Origin: Pseudomonadota bacterium
GTDB taxonomy: Bacteria; Pseudomonadota; Alphaproteobacteria; Micavibrionales; UBA2020
Direction of reading: 5' to 3'
Assembly (NCBI GenBank): GCA_021849295.1
Contig: JAJZTA010000004.1
Coordinates: 62,001-126,000, forward strand
DNA length: 64,000 nt
The first letter of the stretch is position 1, and the number at the start of each line of letters is the position of its first letter. This document shows positions 28,737 through 39,077 of the stretch, in pieces. Both the position numbers and the translations under genes were made by a program. The notes beneath the pieces are model-generated. The model had not been told where the DNA came from, searched no databases, and saw only the letters and a list, made by a program, of their open reading frames with translations.

Positions 28737-29219
28737 TCAATATCTTATCTTGTCCGGTTTCTTTTCCCATTCCTCGAAAACAGCCCACGCTTCTCCGGAG
28801 AGAAGACGGCTGGTTTCCTTTGTGCGCTTTTCCAGCGGCAAAGTCACTTCACGATAAAGGAAATCGTCGTCAAAGCCGATCGCCGCGGCGTCCTTGCGCG
28901 TGTTGGCATAGTAAAGACGGTCGATCCGCGCCCAGTAAATCGCGCCAAGACACATCGGGCACGGCTCGCAGCTGGTGTAAATGTCGCAGCCCTCGAGCGA
29001 GAAGTTTTTTGCGACGCCGCAGGCGGAGCGGATGGCGGTAATTTCGGCATGCGCCGTCGGGTCGTTGATGGACGTCACCTGGTTCCAGCCCTCGCCGATA
29101 ATCCTGTCGCCGCGCACGATCACGGCGCCGAAAGGCCCGCCTGCGTTGGCGTTCATTTTCTCGCGCGACAGGGCGATGGCGCGGCGCATGAATTCTTTCT
29201 GCTGCTCCGGAACATCCAT
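28737..29219 (-). CDS. Nucleoside/guanine deaminase (CMP/dCMP deaminase superfamily)
   Basis: TAHAEITAIR and TSCEPCPMCLGAIYWARIDRLYYA zinc-binding motifs. Confidence 0.93.
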   Translation of the reverse strand: MDVPEQQKEFMRRAIALSREKMNANAGGPFGAVIVRGDRIIGEGWNQVTSINDPTAHAEITAIRSACGVAKNFSLEGCDIYTSCEPCPMCLGAIYWARIDRLYYANTRKDAAAIGFDDDFLYREVTLPLEKRTKETSRLLSGEAWAVFEEWEKKPDKIRY

Positions 29220-31544
29220 CTATTTCACCGTCTCGCGGCTGCGGGGCGGAGCAGGTTTTTTGTCCGCGCCGCCTTTCGTGCCGTCTTTTTGCGAGTGATA
29301 TTTGAAGGTCAGGGCGCCGTTTTTCACGTCGATATTGACGGCGCCGCCCTTGGTCAGCTTGCCGAACAGCAGTTCGTCGGCCAGCGGCTTCTTGACGGTC
29401 TCCTGAATGACGCGGCCGAGCGGCCTTGCGCCCATCGCCGGATCGTAGCCTTTTTGACCGAGCCATTGGCGCGCTTCATCGCTCAACTCAATGGTCACGC
29501 CGCGGTCGCCCAGTTGCGCTTCGAGCTGCATGATAAACTTGTCGACGACGCGGCCGATGGTTTCCGGCCCGAGCGGCGCGAAGGGAATGATAGCGTCAAG
29601 GCGGTTGCGGAATTCCGGCGTGAAGGCGCGGTTGATCGCCTCCTCGTCCGCGCCCTCGCGCGTCGCCGTGCGGGCGATGCCGATGGAGGCCTTGGCGAGT
29701 TCACTCGCCCCCGCGTTGGTCGTCATAATGAGGATGACGTTGCGAAAATCGATGGTCTTGCCGTTGTTGTCGGTCAGCTTGCCGTAGTCCATCACCTGCA
29801 GAAGGATATTGAACAGATCGGGGTGCGCCTTCTCGATCTCGTCGAGCAACAGGACGCAATGCGGATGCTGGTCGACTTTATCCGTGAGAAGTCCGCCCTG
29901 ATCGAAGCCGACATAGCCCGGCGGCGCGCCGATCAGGCGCGAAACCGAATGGCGCTCCATATATTCCGACATGTCGAAGCGGATCAGCTCCAGCCCCAGC
30001 GTCTTGGCCAGTTGCCGCGCCACTTCCGTCTTGCCGACGCCCGTGGGGCCGGAGAACAGATAGCTGCCGATGGGTTTTTCCGGCTCGCGGAGGCCCGCGC
30101 GCGAAAGCTTGATAGCGGCGGAGAGAGCCATGATGGCAGGGTCCTGCCCGAAGACCATCGTCTTGAGGTCGCGCTCGAGGTTGGAGAGCAGCTCCTTGTC
30201 GTCCTTGGTGATCGTCTTGGGCGGAATGCGCGCGATCTTGGCAACGATCATCTCGATGTCCTTGATGGAGATATTCTTCTTGCGCTTGTCCTCGGGCAGC
30301 AGCATCTGCGCCGCGCCCGCCTCGTCGATCACGTCGATGGCCTTGTCCGGCAGCTTGCGGTCGCCGATGTAGCGCACCGAAAGTTCGACGGCGGCGCGCA
30401 AGGCTTCCTCGGAATAATGCACCTTATGATGGTCTTCGTAATAGGTTTTCAGACCTTTGAGGATGCGCACGGTGTCTTCCTGCGACGGCTCGTGCACGTC
30501 GATCTTCTGGAAGCGGCGCACCAGCGCGCGGTCTTTTTCGAAGTGGTTGCGATATTCCTTGTAGGTCGTCGAACCGATGCAGCGCAGCGAGCCGTTGGAG
30601 AGCGACGGCTTCAAAAGGTTGGACGCATCCATCGCGCCGCCCGACGTCGCGCCCGCGCCGATCACGGTGTGGATCTCGTCGATGAACAAAATCGCGCCTT
30701 CGACCAACTGCAATTCTGTGAGCACCGACTTGATGCGCTCCTCGAAATCGCCGCGGTAGCGCGTGCCCGCAAGCAGCGAGCCCATATCGAGCGCGTAGAT
30801 CGTGCAGCCTTGCAAAACTTCCGGCACGGCGCCTTCGGTGATGCGTCGGGCCAAGCCCTCGGCAATCGCCGTTTTACCGACGCCGGGGTCGCCGACGTAG
30901 AGCGGGTTGTTTTTGGTGCGGCGGCAGAGGATCTGGATGGTGCGGTCGACCTCGTGCTCGCGGCCGATCAGGGGGTCGATGCCGCCCGCGATCGCCTTGT
31001 TGTTGAGATTGATGCAATAGGCGTCGAGCGCCTCGCGCCCCTTCTTGATCATGTTCTCTTCGGACACGTCGGCGTCCGCGCCCTCCGTGGTGCGCGTTTC
31101 GCTCGCGCCCGGCACCTTGGCGATGCCGTGGGAAATGTAGTTCACCGCATCGAAGCGCGTCATCTCCTGCTGCGTCAGCATGTAGACGGCGTTGCTCTCG
31201 CGCTCGGAGAACAGCGCCACCAGCACGTTTGCGCCCGTCACTTCCTCGCGCCCCGAAGATTGCACGTGGATCGCGGCGCGTTGCAGCACGCGCTGAAAGC
31301 TCGATGTCGGCTTCGCCTCGTCGGCGCCGGGATGGATGAGGTTTTGCAGTTCCGTATCGATGTAATGATTCAGCTCCTGCCGCAGGATCTCGATATCGAC
31401 GCCGCAGGCGCGCATCACGGCGACGGAGTCCTGGTCTTCCGTCAGCGCGAGCAGCAAATGCTCCAGCGTTGCGAACTCGTGACGCCGCGCGTTCGCGTAA
31501 GCCAGCGCGCGGTGCAGCGTTTGTTCAAGATTGCGTGAAAGCAT
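29220..31544 (-). CDS. clpA: ATP-dependent Clp protease ATP-binding subunit ClpA
   Basis: Two AAA modules ([30 protein letters not shown]), Clp N-domain, next to clpS. Confidence 0.97.
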   Translation of the reverse strand: MLSRNLEQTLHRALAYANARRHEFATLEHLLLALTEDQDSVAVMRACGVDIEILRQELNHYIDTELQNLIHPGADEAKPTSSFQRVLQRAAIHVQSSGREEVTGANVLVALFSERESNAVYMLTQQEMTRFDAVNYISHGIAKVPGASETRTTEGADADVSEENMIKKGREALDAYCINLNNKAIAGGIDPLIGREHEVDRTIQILCRRTKNNPLYVGDPGVGKTAIAEGLARRITEGAVPEVLQGCTIYALDMGSLLAGTRYRGDFEERIKSVLTELQLVEGAILFIDEIHTVIGAGATSGGAMDASNLLKPSLSNGSLRCIGSTTYKEYRNHFEKDRALVRRFQKIDVHEPSQEDTVRILKGLKTYYEDHHKVHYSEEALRAAVELSVRYIGDRKLPDKAIDVIDEAGAAQMLLPEDKRKKNISIKDIEMIVAKIARIPPKTITKDDKELLSNLERDLKTMVFGQDPAIMALSAAIKLSRAGLREPEKPIGSYLFSGPTGVGKTEVARQLAKTLGLELIRFDMSEYMERHSVSRLIGAPPGYVGFDQGGLLTDKVDQHPHCVLLLDEIEKAHPDLFNILLQVMDYGKLTDNNGKTIDFRNVILIMTTNAGASELAKASIGIARTATREGADEEAINRAFTPEFRNRLDAIIPFAPLGPETIGRVVDKFIMQLEAQLGDRGVTIELSDEARQWLGQKGYDPAMGARPLGRVIQETVKKPLADELLFGKLTKGGAVNIDVKNGALTFKYHSQKDGTKGGADKKPAPPRSRETVK

Positions 31545-31576
31545 TTGTTATTCCTTCTTACCCGACGGCGTTGCCG

Positions 31577-31939
31577 TCATTCTTTCTCCATAGTGCATTG
31601 TAGCGGATGTTCGTTCTTGCGGGCGTAATCCATCACCTGACTGACCTTCGTTTCGGCAACTTCATACGTGTAAACTCCGCAGACGCCCACGCCGCGACGG
31701 TGGACCTGAAAAGTGATTTCCGTCGCTTCTTCCCTATTCTTGCTAAAAAACCTTTCCAATATATGAATGACGAACTCCATCGGCGTAAAATCGTCATTTA
31801 ACAAAAGAACGCGATACATCGCGGGCTTTTTGGTTCTGGTGCGCGTGCGCGTCAGCACGCCTGTGTCCGTCCCCCCCGGCGGCGCGCCCTCACCCTCGTC
31901 TGCAGCCGACATAAACCTATTTAAATCAAATGGTTGCAT
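31577..31939 (-). CDS. clpS: ATP-dependent Clp protease adaptor ClpS
   Basis: [58 protein letters not shown]. Confidence 0.97.
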   Translation of the reverse strand: MQPFDLNRFMSAADEGEGAPPGGTDTGVLTRTRTRTKKPAMYRVLLLNDDFTPMEFVIHILERFFSKNREEATEITFQVHRRGVGVCGVYTYEVAETKVSQVMDYARKNEHPLQCTMEKE

Positions 31940-32159
31940 AATCCGTAACTTCTTCGAAGACTTTCATCATAAGAGCCGCGGGAAGCGTAGGTCAAACGGT
32001 TTAAAAATCAAGCGCGCCGAATTATCCACAGCCTGCCGCTTTCCACGTTTTTTGCAACGCGCGCGAAAAGCTTTCTGGACAAAAAAAGGTGAAAAGCATA
32101 CGATTTATCGTTATCTAAATGCGACTGATGCGTTATTATCGAAACGCGAGGGGTGTTCA

Positions 32160-33539
32160 TTGTCGGCGGACAATTCCATTTTTCTAAATACAAAGCGTTT
32201 TTTCGCGGCCGCTTTCGCCGCGACCCTGCTTGTCGTAACCACGAACGTTCCCGCCGCGCAGGCGCGTTACCATCATTACTATCGCCGCCATCATCATTAC
32301 TATCACTATTTCAACCATCAGATCGAACGCCGTCTGCCGGACCGTTTTGCCTATATCGTGGTCGAAGCCACGACCGGCTACGTCCTCGAGTCCTTTCATG
32401 CCGACCACCGGCTCTATCCTGCGTCATTAAGTAAACTGATGACACTTTACCTGACCTTCGATGCGCTGGACAGCGGCCAGTTGCGGCTGGACGATTACGT
32501 CCCGGTGTCGCGCCAAGCGGCGGCGCAAGTGCCGTCGAAGATCGGCGTCATCGCCGGCGGCCATATCCGCGTCGGCGACTGCATCCGCGCCATCACCACC
32601 CACTCGGCCAACGACTGCGCCTACGTGCTGTCGGAGGCCGTTGGCGGCACGGCAAGGCATTTCGCCAAAATGATGACGGCCGAAGCCCGCCGCCTCGGCA
32701 TGCGCAACACCCACTTCGTCAACCCCACCGGCCTCTATAACAAAGAACAATATTCGAGCCCGCGCGACATGGCCATTCTCGCCCGCGCCCTGCTCCGCAA
32801 CCACCCGAACGATTACCACTATTTCAGCGTACAATCCTTTACCTACGGCGGCGAAACCTTCCCCAACGGCGACGAACTGCTGAAGACCTATCCCGGCATG
32901 GACGGCCTCAAGACCGGCTACGTCTACGCCTCCGGCTACAATCTCGTTTCCTCGGCCGTGCACGACGGCACGCGCCTGATCGGCGTTATCTTCGGCGGGC
33001 GCACCATCCGCAGCCGCAACAGGGAAATGGTCAAGATCCTCAATAACGGCTTCGCGCGCGTCCGCCACATCCGCCTGACGACACTGCTGAACGCGCAAGG
33101 CGCGCAAAAGCTGGTCCTGCCGTCGCAGCGGCCCTTCGATATCCCGACGGGACATGAGATCAAGGCGGGTCCGCAGGAAGACAGCAACATTCCGGCGCCG
33201 ATGCCGCAAATCCAGCCCGTGGCCGTAACCGTCGCGCAGCAACAAATGAACCCCGACGGCGCAGGCTATGACGCCGCCCCGCGCATCGCCAGCATGAACC
33301 ACGCCGGCAACTGGATGATCCAGATCGGCTCCTTTTACAGCCGCCATACCAGCGAGCAGGCGCTGCAGACGGCGAAATCCTCGCTCCGCGGCGCCGTTAG
33401 CGGCGTCGATTCCATCGCTCCGCTCATGACGGTGCGCGGCATCGTCTATCGTGCGCGGCTCTCCGGCCTCGACCACCGCTCCGCCGTGCGGGCCTGCCGC
33501 ATTATCAAAGGCAACTGCATTGTCCTCTCGCTGGAGTAA
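32160..33539 (+). CDS. D-alanyl-D-alanine carboxypeptidase (S11) with C-terminal SPOR domain
   Basis: SLSKLMTLYLTF (SxxK), HSANDCAYVLSE (SxN), DGLKTGY (KTG); C-terminal NWMIQIGSFYSRHTSEQALQTAKSSL SPOR-like. No in-frame ATG near the signal peptide; TTG at 32160 preceded by GAGGGG. Confidence 0.92.
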   Translation: MSADNSIFLNTKRFFAAAFAATLLVVTTNVPAAQARYHHYYRRHHHYYHYFNHQIERRLPDRFAYIVVEATTGYVLESFHADHRLYPASLSKLMTLYLTFDALDSGQLRLDDYVPVSRQAAAQVPSKIGVIAGGHIRVGDCIRAITTHSANDCAYVLSEAVGGTARHFAKMMTAEARRLGMRNTHFVNPTGLYNKEQYSSPRDMAILARALLRNHPNDYHYFSVQSFTYGGETFPNGDELLKTYPGMDGLKTGYVYASGYNLVSSAVHDGTRLIGVIFGGRTIRSRNREMVKILNNGFARVRHIRLTTLLNAQGAQKLVLPSQRPFDIPTGHEIKAGPQEDSNIPAPMPQIQPVAVTVAQQQMNPDGAGYDAAPRIASMNHAGNWMIQIGSFYSRHTSEQALQTAKSSLRGAVSGVDSIAPLMTVRGIVYRARLSGLDHRSAVRACRIIKGNCIVLSLE

Positions 33540-33546
33540 CGCGATC

Positions 33547-34026
33547 ATGCGCAAAATTTTTATGGGCTTCGCGCTGCTGGCGCTCTGTTCAGCCGCGGGC
33601 ACGCAGGCACGGGCAAACGAGCTTATCTTCCGTCAGGACGCCGGCCTCACCAACGCGGAATACTATCTCGCCAACGGCAAATACAGCGCCGCGATCCTCT
33701 CCGCCAGAAGCGTGCTGCAGCGCCACCCCACCAGCGCCGACGCCTATACCTATCTCGGCTACGCGCTCGACCGGCTCGGCCAGACCGACGCCGCGGAAAA
33801 GGACTTCAAACAGGCGCTGGCGATCGACCCGACGCATCTCGGCGCCAACGCCTATCTTGCCAAGATCTACCTGCAAAAAGGGGAAATGTCCCGTGCCATC
33901 GAGCAGATGCAGGTCATCCGCATGACCTGCGGCCGCACGATCTGCGCGGAGCTGGAATCCGTGGAAAGCGCGATCGACAACTACAAGAGCGGCAAGAAAC
34001 CGGACAAGCCCGCCCCCAAAAAATAA
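33547..34026 (+). CDS. TPR-repeat secreted protein
   Basis: MRKIFMGFALLALCSAAGTQARA signal peptide; NAEYYLANGKYSAAILSARSVLQRHPTSADAYTYLGYALDRLGQTDAAEKDFKQALAIDPTHLGANAYLAKIYLQKGE TPRs. Confidence 0.85.
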   Translation: MRKIFMGFALLALCSAAGTQARANELIFRQDAGLTNAEYYLANGKYSAAILSARSVLQRHPTSADAYTYLGYALDRLGQTDAAEKDFKQALAIDPTHLGANAYLAKIYLQKGEMSRAIEQMQVIRMTCGRTICAELESVESAIDNYKSGKKPDKPAPKK

Positions 34027-34048
34027 GCCATCAGGTGGTGCTTTCTAC

Positions 34049-34076
34049 TTGACATAATTATACATCCTGATAAATT
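34049..34076 (+). promoter_or_regulatory. Candidate sigma-70 promoter for galU
   Basis: TTGACA-N16-TAAATT, 57 bp upstream of the galU ATG. Confidence 0.45.
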
Positions 34077-34132
34077 AGTAACATAATTTTTAAAAAGTTA
34101 TGTCATTGATATATTAAAGGGAATCAGCGAAA

Positions 34133-35086
34133 ATGAACCGGAATTTCAAAAAAGCAGCCCAAAAACCCTGCCGGATAGACACGGTCGTTATCCCGATCGC
34201 CGGAAAAGGCACCCGCCTGCTCCCTACGACGAAAGCTATCCCTAAGCATTTCCAGACCGTCGGCGGCATTCCGCTGATACAATACGCCGTGGAAGAGGCC
34301 AAACGCGCCTGCATCAAAAAGTTCGTCTTCATCATCGATACCGACCCGCTCAACAAGGCCCTCATCGAAAAGCATTTTCTGCCGCAAGCCGGCCTTGAGG
34401 AGCATCTCCGCGCCAAGGGCATGACGGACACGCTCGAGCAGATCGAGCGCCTTGAATTGCAACCGGAGCAAATCGCCTTCGTCGTCCAGAAAAAGCAAAC
34501 CGGCCTGTGGAACGCCGTCAAATCGGCGCGCAGCGAAATCGTCGGCGACACCTTCGCCGTCATCACGCCGGATGATCTGATTTTGCCGGCCATGGCGGGG
34601 CTGCCGGATCTTGCCAGGCACCACCGCGCCGGTGGCGCCACGATCAGCGTCGAGCAGGTGCCGCAAAAAGATATCTCAAAATTCGGCATCGTCAAATACG
34701 GCGACGTCGGCAAGGACGGCGTTTTCAGCGTGGAAGACGTCGTCGAGAAGCCCGCCCTCAAGGACGCGCCTTCGGACATGGCGATCGCCGGACGCTACAT
34801 TTTGCCGACATCGCTCTTCGACCGCTACGTTCCCGACCGCGCCGCCACAGTCAAACAGGAAATCTCCATCGCCCACGCCCTGCAGGCCGTCGCGCACGAC
34901 ATACCGGTCGGCGCGGTTCTGATCCCCGGCAAAAAATACGACGGCGGCAGCAAGCAAGGTCTTGCGCTCGCCAACATCGCCCTGTACGCCGAGGATCCGG
35001 AGCTCGCCCCCGCGCTCCAGCACGCCGTATCGAAAAGCCGCAAGCGCGAACTCGCGCGTCAGGGCCTGCACGTCGTCGGCGCGTAA
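34133..35086 (+). CDS. galU: UTP--glucose-1-phosphate uridylyltransferase
   Basis: VIPIAGKGTRLLPTTKAIPKHFQTVGGIPLIQYAVEEA; VVEKPALKDAPSDMAIAGRYILP. Confidence 0.95.
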   Translation: MNRNFKKAAQKPCRIDTVVIPIAGKGTRLLPTTKAIPKHFQTVGGIPLIQYAVEEAKRACIKKFVFIIDTDPLNKALIEKHFLPQAGLEEHLRAKGMTDTLEQIERLELQPEQIAFVVQKKQTGLWNAVKSARSEIVGDTFAVITPDDLILPAMAGLPDLARHHRAGGATISVEQVPQKDISKFGIVKYGDVGKDGVFSVEDVVEKPALKDAPSDMAIAGRYILPTSLFDRYVPDRAATVKQEISIAHALQAVAHDIPVGAVLIPGKKYDGGSKQGLALANIALYAEDPELAPALQHAVSKSRKRELARQGLHVVGA

Positions 35087-35246
35087 AAAGCTCTCATTCG
35101 ACAATGCCTTTGCGCTTGTCCGCGAACAGGTGATTTTTATTCATAACCCCGAAACAATAAAAAACCGGACAACAAAAAGAAAGAGTATTGTAGTATCCTG
35201 TATTCACCGCCGGTTGCGGGCGGCGGTATTACACTTTAAGGGATTC

Positions 35247-36578
35247 ATGCGTCCGTTTTTTTCCATTCTTGCGCTTCTGGCTTTCGTCATGACCTTGCGT
35301 CCCGCGCATGCGGCAACGCCCGACGAGGCCGAGCGCCTTTACCGCGCATACGGAGACGCGGTTTATCAGGTCAAAGTCATCGACATAACCTCGGAGAAAA
35401 AAAACGCGCTCGGCACCGGCTTCCAGATCACGCGCGACGGCCTGCTGGCCACCAATTACCATGTCGTCTCCGAGGCGCTGCACAATCCCAGCCACGACCG
35501 CCTCGTCTATGTCAGCAACAAGGGCGTCACCGGCGCGCTGACGATCGAAGACGTGGACGTCATCCACGATCTCGCCATCGTCAAAATGCAAAAGCCGGGC
35601 AAACAATGGCTCAGACTCGGCACGTCGCGCCTGCCCAAGGGAACGGCGCTCTACTCCATCGGCAATCCCAACGATCTCGGCTTTACCATCGTGCCCGGCA
35701 CGTTCAACGGCCTGTCTTACGACAGTTTCACCAAAAACATCCACTTTTCCGGCTCCATCAATCCCGGCATGTCAGGCGGCCCCGCTCTTCAGCGCAACGG
35801 CAGGGTCGCCGGCATCAACGTCGAGACGGCGGGCAACGGCATCGGTTTTCTCGTGCCCGTCGAGCATCTAAAAACGCTGCTGGCGCACGACAGCAAGATG
35901 CCCCCGGACTATGATTTCACCGCCCATGCCGACGATCACCTGCAGCAACAGCTGCTGGCCAGCCAGAACAGCAATATCGGCGAGCTGCTGTCGGACAAGC
36001 ACTGGGAAAGCATGCCCTTCGGCCCCGTGCGCGTGCCGGGCCATATCAACAAGGCGCTGAAATGCTGGGGCGACAGGAACACGAGCACCGACCGTCTCGA
36101 CGCCTACTTCTCCATCTGCATGACGCAGGACCGTCTGTTCCTCTACGAGGGCTTCTATACCGGCTCCGTTCTCTACCGCTACGACTACTACATCCCGAAA
36201 AAAAACGTCTCCCTGCTGCAGTTTTACAGCTTCTATCAGAACCAGTTCGCCACGCCCGAGGCTGACTACCAGAACGCCAAGCAGGGCGACGTCACCAACT
36301 TCGCCTGCAACAGCAGCTTCATATGGCATGCCGGCTTCCGCTGGAAGGTCAGCTTCTGCATCCGCCAGTACAAGCTCTACCCGAAAATATTCGACATGCA
36401 CCTCTATATGGCGTTGATCGGCGCGGGCCGAAAAGGATTTGTCGTCACGCTCATGGCGCAGGGCGTCTCGCAAGAAAACGCGCTCGCGCTCGCCCGCCGG
36501 TTTATCGAAGAGATCAAGCCGCGCAAGGAAAAGACCGCCTCTCTCCCGAAAAAACACGGGACGGGAGGCAAGGGATGA
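35247..36578 (+). CDS. Trypsin-like serine protease (S1C-like), secreted
   Basis: Signal peptide; catalytic triad context TNYHVVSE, DVIHDLAIVKM, NPGMSGGPAL; unknown C-terminal half. Confidence 0.88.
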   Translation: MRPFFSILALLAFVMTLRPAHAATPDEAERLYRAYGDAVYQVKVIDITSEKKNALGTGFQITRDGLLATNYHVVSEALHNPSHDRLVYVSNKGVTGALTIEDVDVIHDLAIVKMQKPGKQWLRLGTSRLPKGTALYSIGNPNDLGFTIVPGTFNGLSYDSFTKNIHFSGSINPGMSGGPALQRNGRVAGINVETAGNGIGFLVPVEHLKTLLAHDSKMPPDYDFTAHADDHLQQQLLASQNSNIGELLSDKHWESMPFGPVRVPGHINKALKCWGDRNTSTDRLDAYFSICMTQDRLFLYEGFYTGSVLYRYDYYIPKKNVSLLQFYSFYQNQFATPEADYQNAKQGDVTNFACNSSFIWHAGFRWKVSFCIRQYKLYPKIFDMHLYMALIGAGRKGFVVTLMAQGVSQENALALARRFIEEIKPRKEKTASLPKKHGTGGKG

Positions 36579-37597
36579 AGCTGATCCTCGAAGTGCGCAA
36601 TCACGAAGACGACACGCGGCACTACAGCTTCTCCGACTTTCCCGTCCGCATCGGCCGCGCCTTCAACAACGACGTCATCGTTTCCGACCCCTTTGTCAGC
36701 CCGCACCACCTCTGCATAGACCGCGAAGGCGACGCCTACACGGTCGTCGACACGGGCAGCGAGAACGGCTTCTCCATCAACGGAGAGCCTAAATCCAGCG
36801 CAAAGACAGAGCTGCGTTCGGGCGACAAGCTCTTGCTCGGTGAAACGGGCATTTTCGTCTACACGCCGGACCATCCCGTCGCCGATACGCTGCCCCTGCG
36901 CAGGGAGCATCAGCTTTTCGGCTGGATCGCCGTCACGCGCAACGTCTGGACCAGCTTTCTGGTGGCTTTGATTTTGACGTTCGAATGGGCCTGGCTGACA
37001 ATCTTTACCCCGGACGGGGAAGGACTGGCTCTGACCAGCACCACCGCCACCGCCGCAGGGATCATCATTTTCTGGGCCACCGTCTGGTCGGTCGCCGGAC
37101 GGCTGACGCGCCGCCACAAAGCCAACTTCCAGAGCCATGTGGCGCTGGCCTCCCTGTGCATGATCGTGAGCCGGGTCGCCTGGTACGTCGGCTCCTACAT
37201 CAACTTTCTCACCAGCGACAACTGGCTGTCGCAGGCCGTCACTTACGGCTTCAATTCCGTCCTGCTGGGCTTTCTGCTCTACGGCAGCCTGACCCTTGCC
37301 TCCAAAATGCCGCACAAGCGCAAAGTTGCCGTCGCCGCGCTGCTGTCGCTGGGCCTCACGGCCAGCGCTTTCCTCTTCAACACGCTCAGCACCCATAAAT
37401 TCAACCAGCAGCCGGTCTATTCGGCCTCGCTCGAACCTTATCTCGACAAACTCGCGCCGACGCAGACGGTCGGCGCTTTCATGAAGGACAACAACAGCCT
37501 GTTCGCAGCGGACACGTTCGTGCAGGTTGCCAAGTCGCATAAGGCGGCGCAAAGCAAAGCCCCCGTGATCCCCTTTCAGCGTTCCAAGCATAAGTAA
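36575..37597 (+). CDS. FHA-domain membrane protein
   Basis: FPVRIGRAFNNDVIVSDPFVSPHHLCIDREGDAYTVVDTGSENGFSINGEP FHA motif plus several TM segments; 4-bp overlap with protease gene. Confidence 0.9.
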   Translation: MKLILEVRNHEDDTRHYSFSDFPVRIGRAFNNDVIVSDPFVSPHHLCIDREGDAYTVVDTGSENGFSINGEPKSSAKTELRSGDKLLLGETGIFVYTPDHPVADTLPLRREHQLFGWIAVTRNVWTSFLVALILTFEWAWLTIFTPDGEGLALTSTTATAAGIIIFWATVWSVAGRLTRRHKANFQSHVALASLCMIVSRVAWYVGSYINFLTSDNWLSQAVTYGFNSVLLGFLLYGSLTLASKMPHKRKVAVAALLSLGLTASAFLFNTLSTHKFNQQPVYSASLEPYLDKLAPTQTVGAFMKDNNSLFAADTFVQVAKSHKAAQSKAPVIPFQRSKHK

Positions 37598-37910
37598 GCT
37601 TTTCGTTTTCAGTCGAATCGCGCCCGCCGCTTCCTGCCCTGAAAAAAGCATGCAAAAACGCAAAGTGACAGTATTTAGATTATGTATAATTAAAATACAT
37701 AGTCCTGACGCGTCGTGATCCACCTATCTCCCTCATAAGTCAGTAATAAATGCCATTATTGCATCCTCATTTTATTTATTTTATGTAAATTTTTGAACGA
37801 AATATAGACTCCATACGTCCGCCATGCTACCAATCTCTCTGTTCCATTTTACCGAAATAGCATAACGGCGTTCGCACGTCCGTCATGCCGCATACCAAGG
37901 CTTAAGAACG

Positions 37911-38489
37911 ATGACGATCGAGAAGAAAACCATCCGCAGCGATATTCCGGGCAGCCATGTGTTCCTGAACGCCAGCACCAGCCACGTAGGTTCGCCGGCG
38001 GATGATATGCGCCGTCTGGTCGTCGCCCGCGACATCACGCTCAGCGGCAATATCAGCGCCTGCCACACGCTGGTGATCGAAGGCGCGGTCGAGGCGGAAA
38101 AATTCTCCGGCAGCCGCATGGATATTCTCGGCTGCGGCCTGTTCAGCGGCACCGCCGAAGTGCGCGACTGCGTCATCGCCGGACGTTTCGAAGGCAAACT
38201 CATCGTCCGCGGACGCCTGACCGTCAAATCCACCGGCCGCATCTCCGGCAACGTCGAATATGGCGCGCTGGAAGTGGAAACCGGCGCCAAAATAGAAGGG
38301 AAAATGATCCCCGTCACCCAACCCGAAGCGCATGAAGCCGCTCCGGCGCTGACCGTCATGCCCTCCGCCCAGACCGAACCGGAAGAGAAGACGCAGAAAC
38401 GCAAACACAACATCGAACCCCTGTTTTCCGATGAAGAAGACGCAACCGGACGCTCCGCTATCTACCGCCGCGCCGTGCGTGCCGGATAA
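37911..38489 (+). CDS. Bactofilin (polymer-forming cytoskeletal) family protein
   Basis: LSGNISACHTLVIEGAVEAEKFSGSRMDILGCGLFSGTAEVRDCVIAGRFEGKLIVRGRLTVKSTGRISGNVEYGALEVETGAKIEGKM beta-helical repeats. Confidence 0.9.
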   Translation: MTIEKKTIRSDIPGSHVFLNASTSHVGSPADDMRRLVVARDITLSGNISACHTLVIEGAVEAEKFSGSRMDILGCGLFSGTAEVRDCVIAGRFEGKLIVRGRLTVKSTGRISGNVEYGALEVETGAKIEGKMIPVTQPEAHEAAPALTVMPSAQTEPEEKTQKRKHNIEPLFSDEEDATGRSAIYRRAVRAG

Positions 38490-38501
38490 GGAAACGGCAT
38501 C

Positions 38502-39071
38502 ATGCAGATGAGCCTCGCCGAAAATACCGATTTCAACGATTTTTTCACCGCCGCCACGGCGCTGGTCGACAGAAGCTTCATGCTGTTTTACCGCCATGTG
38601 CGCAAGAACGCGCGCCGCATCTCCAACCTCGTCCTCGCGCTCGTACCGGTAATGGTGCTGATGGTCGGCAGTTGCAAGACGCCGCAATCCGCCTACGTCG
38701 TCGGCAGCACATCCGGCCCCGTCAGCGCGCAACAACTGCAAAGCGACCTGTTTCCCGGCGCGGGCGGCAAGAACTTCCGCCCCGCCGCGGGCTATATCGC
38801 GGAGGCACGGGACTTCGTCGACAGCGAGCCCCATGCCCTGCTGCTGCTGACGCGCACGGACATCGGCTATATTTTCGGCACGCCGTCGTTCCGCCGCCAC
38901 GACGCCAATGCGGAAGTCTGGCAATACAAAACCCGCAGCTGCGTGGTCGATTTTTATTTCTACGGCGTAAAGCCTGCGTCCTTCGTCGATGCGCGCCTCA
39001 AAAACCAGTCTCCGGTTTCCGGCCATGAGGAAAGCAGGTGCCTCAGCCAGATCAACGGCACCAGCGCCTGA
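38502..39071 (+). CDS. Hypothetical protein, possible lipoprotein
   Basis: Possible internal start at 38580 giving MLFYRHVRKNARRISNLVLALVPVMVLMVGSC signal/lipobox; directly follows the bactofilin gene. Confidence 0.65.
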   Translation: MQMSLAENTDFNDFFTAATALVDRSFMLFYRHVRKNARRISNLVLALVPVMVLMVGSCKTPQSAYVVGSTSGPVSAQQLQSDLFPGAGGKNFRPAAGYIAEARDFVDSEPHALLLLTRTDIGYIFGTPSFRRHDANAEVWQYKTRSCVVDFYFYGVKPASFVDARLKNQSPVSGHEESRCLSQINGTSA

Positions 39072-39077
39072 AGCCCT

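Noticed and set aside
27936-31538. 1200-aa plus-strand ORF
   Set aside because: Antisense to clpA, the deaminase and the SNase-like gene; no domain, low-complexity Arg/His/Ala/Val composition.
31560-31582. Small hairpin GACGGC-GTT-GCCGTC between clpS and clpA
   Set aside because: Short stem without a U tract; not convincing as a terminator.
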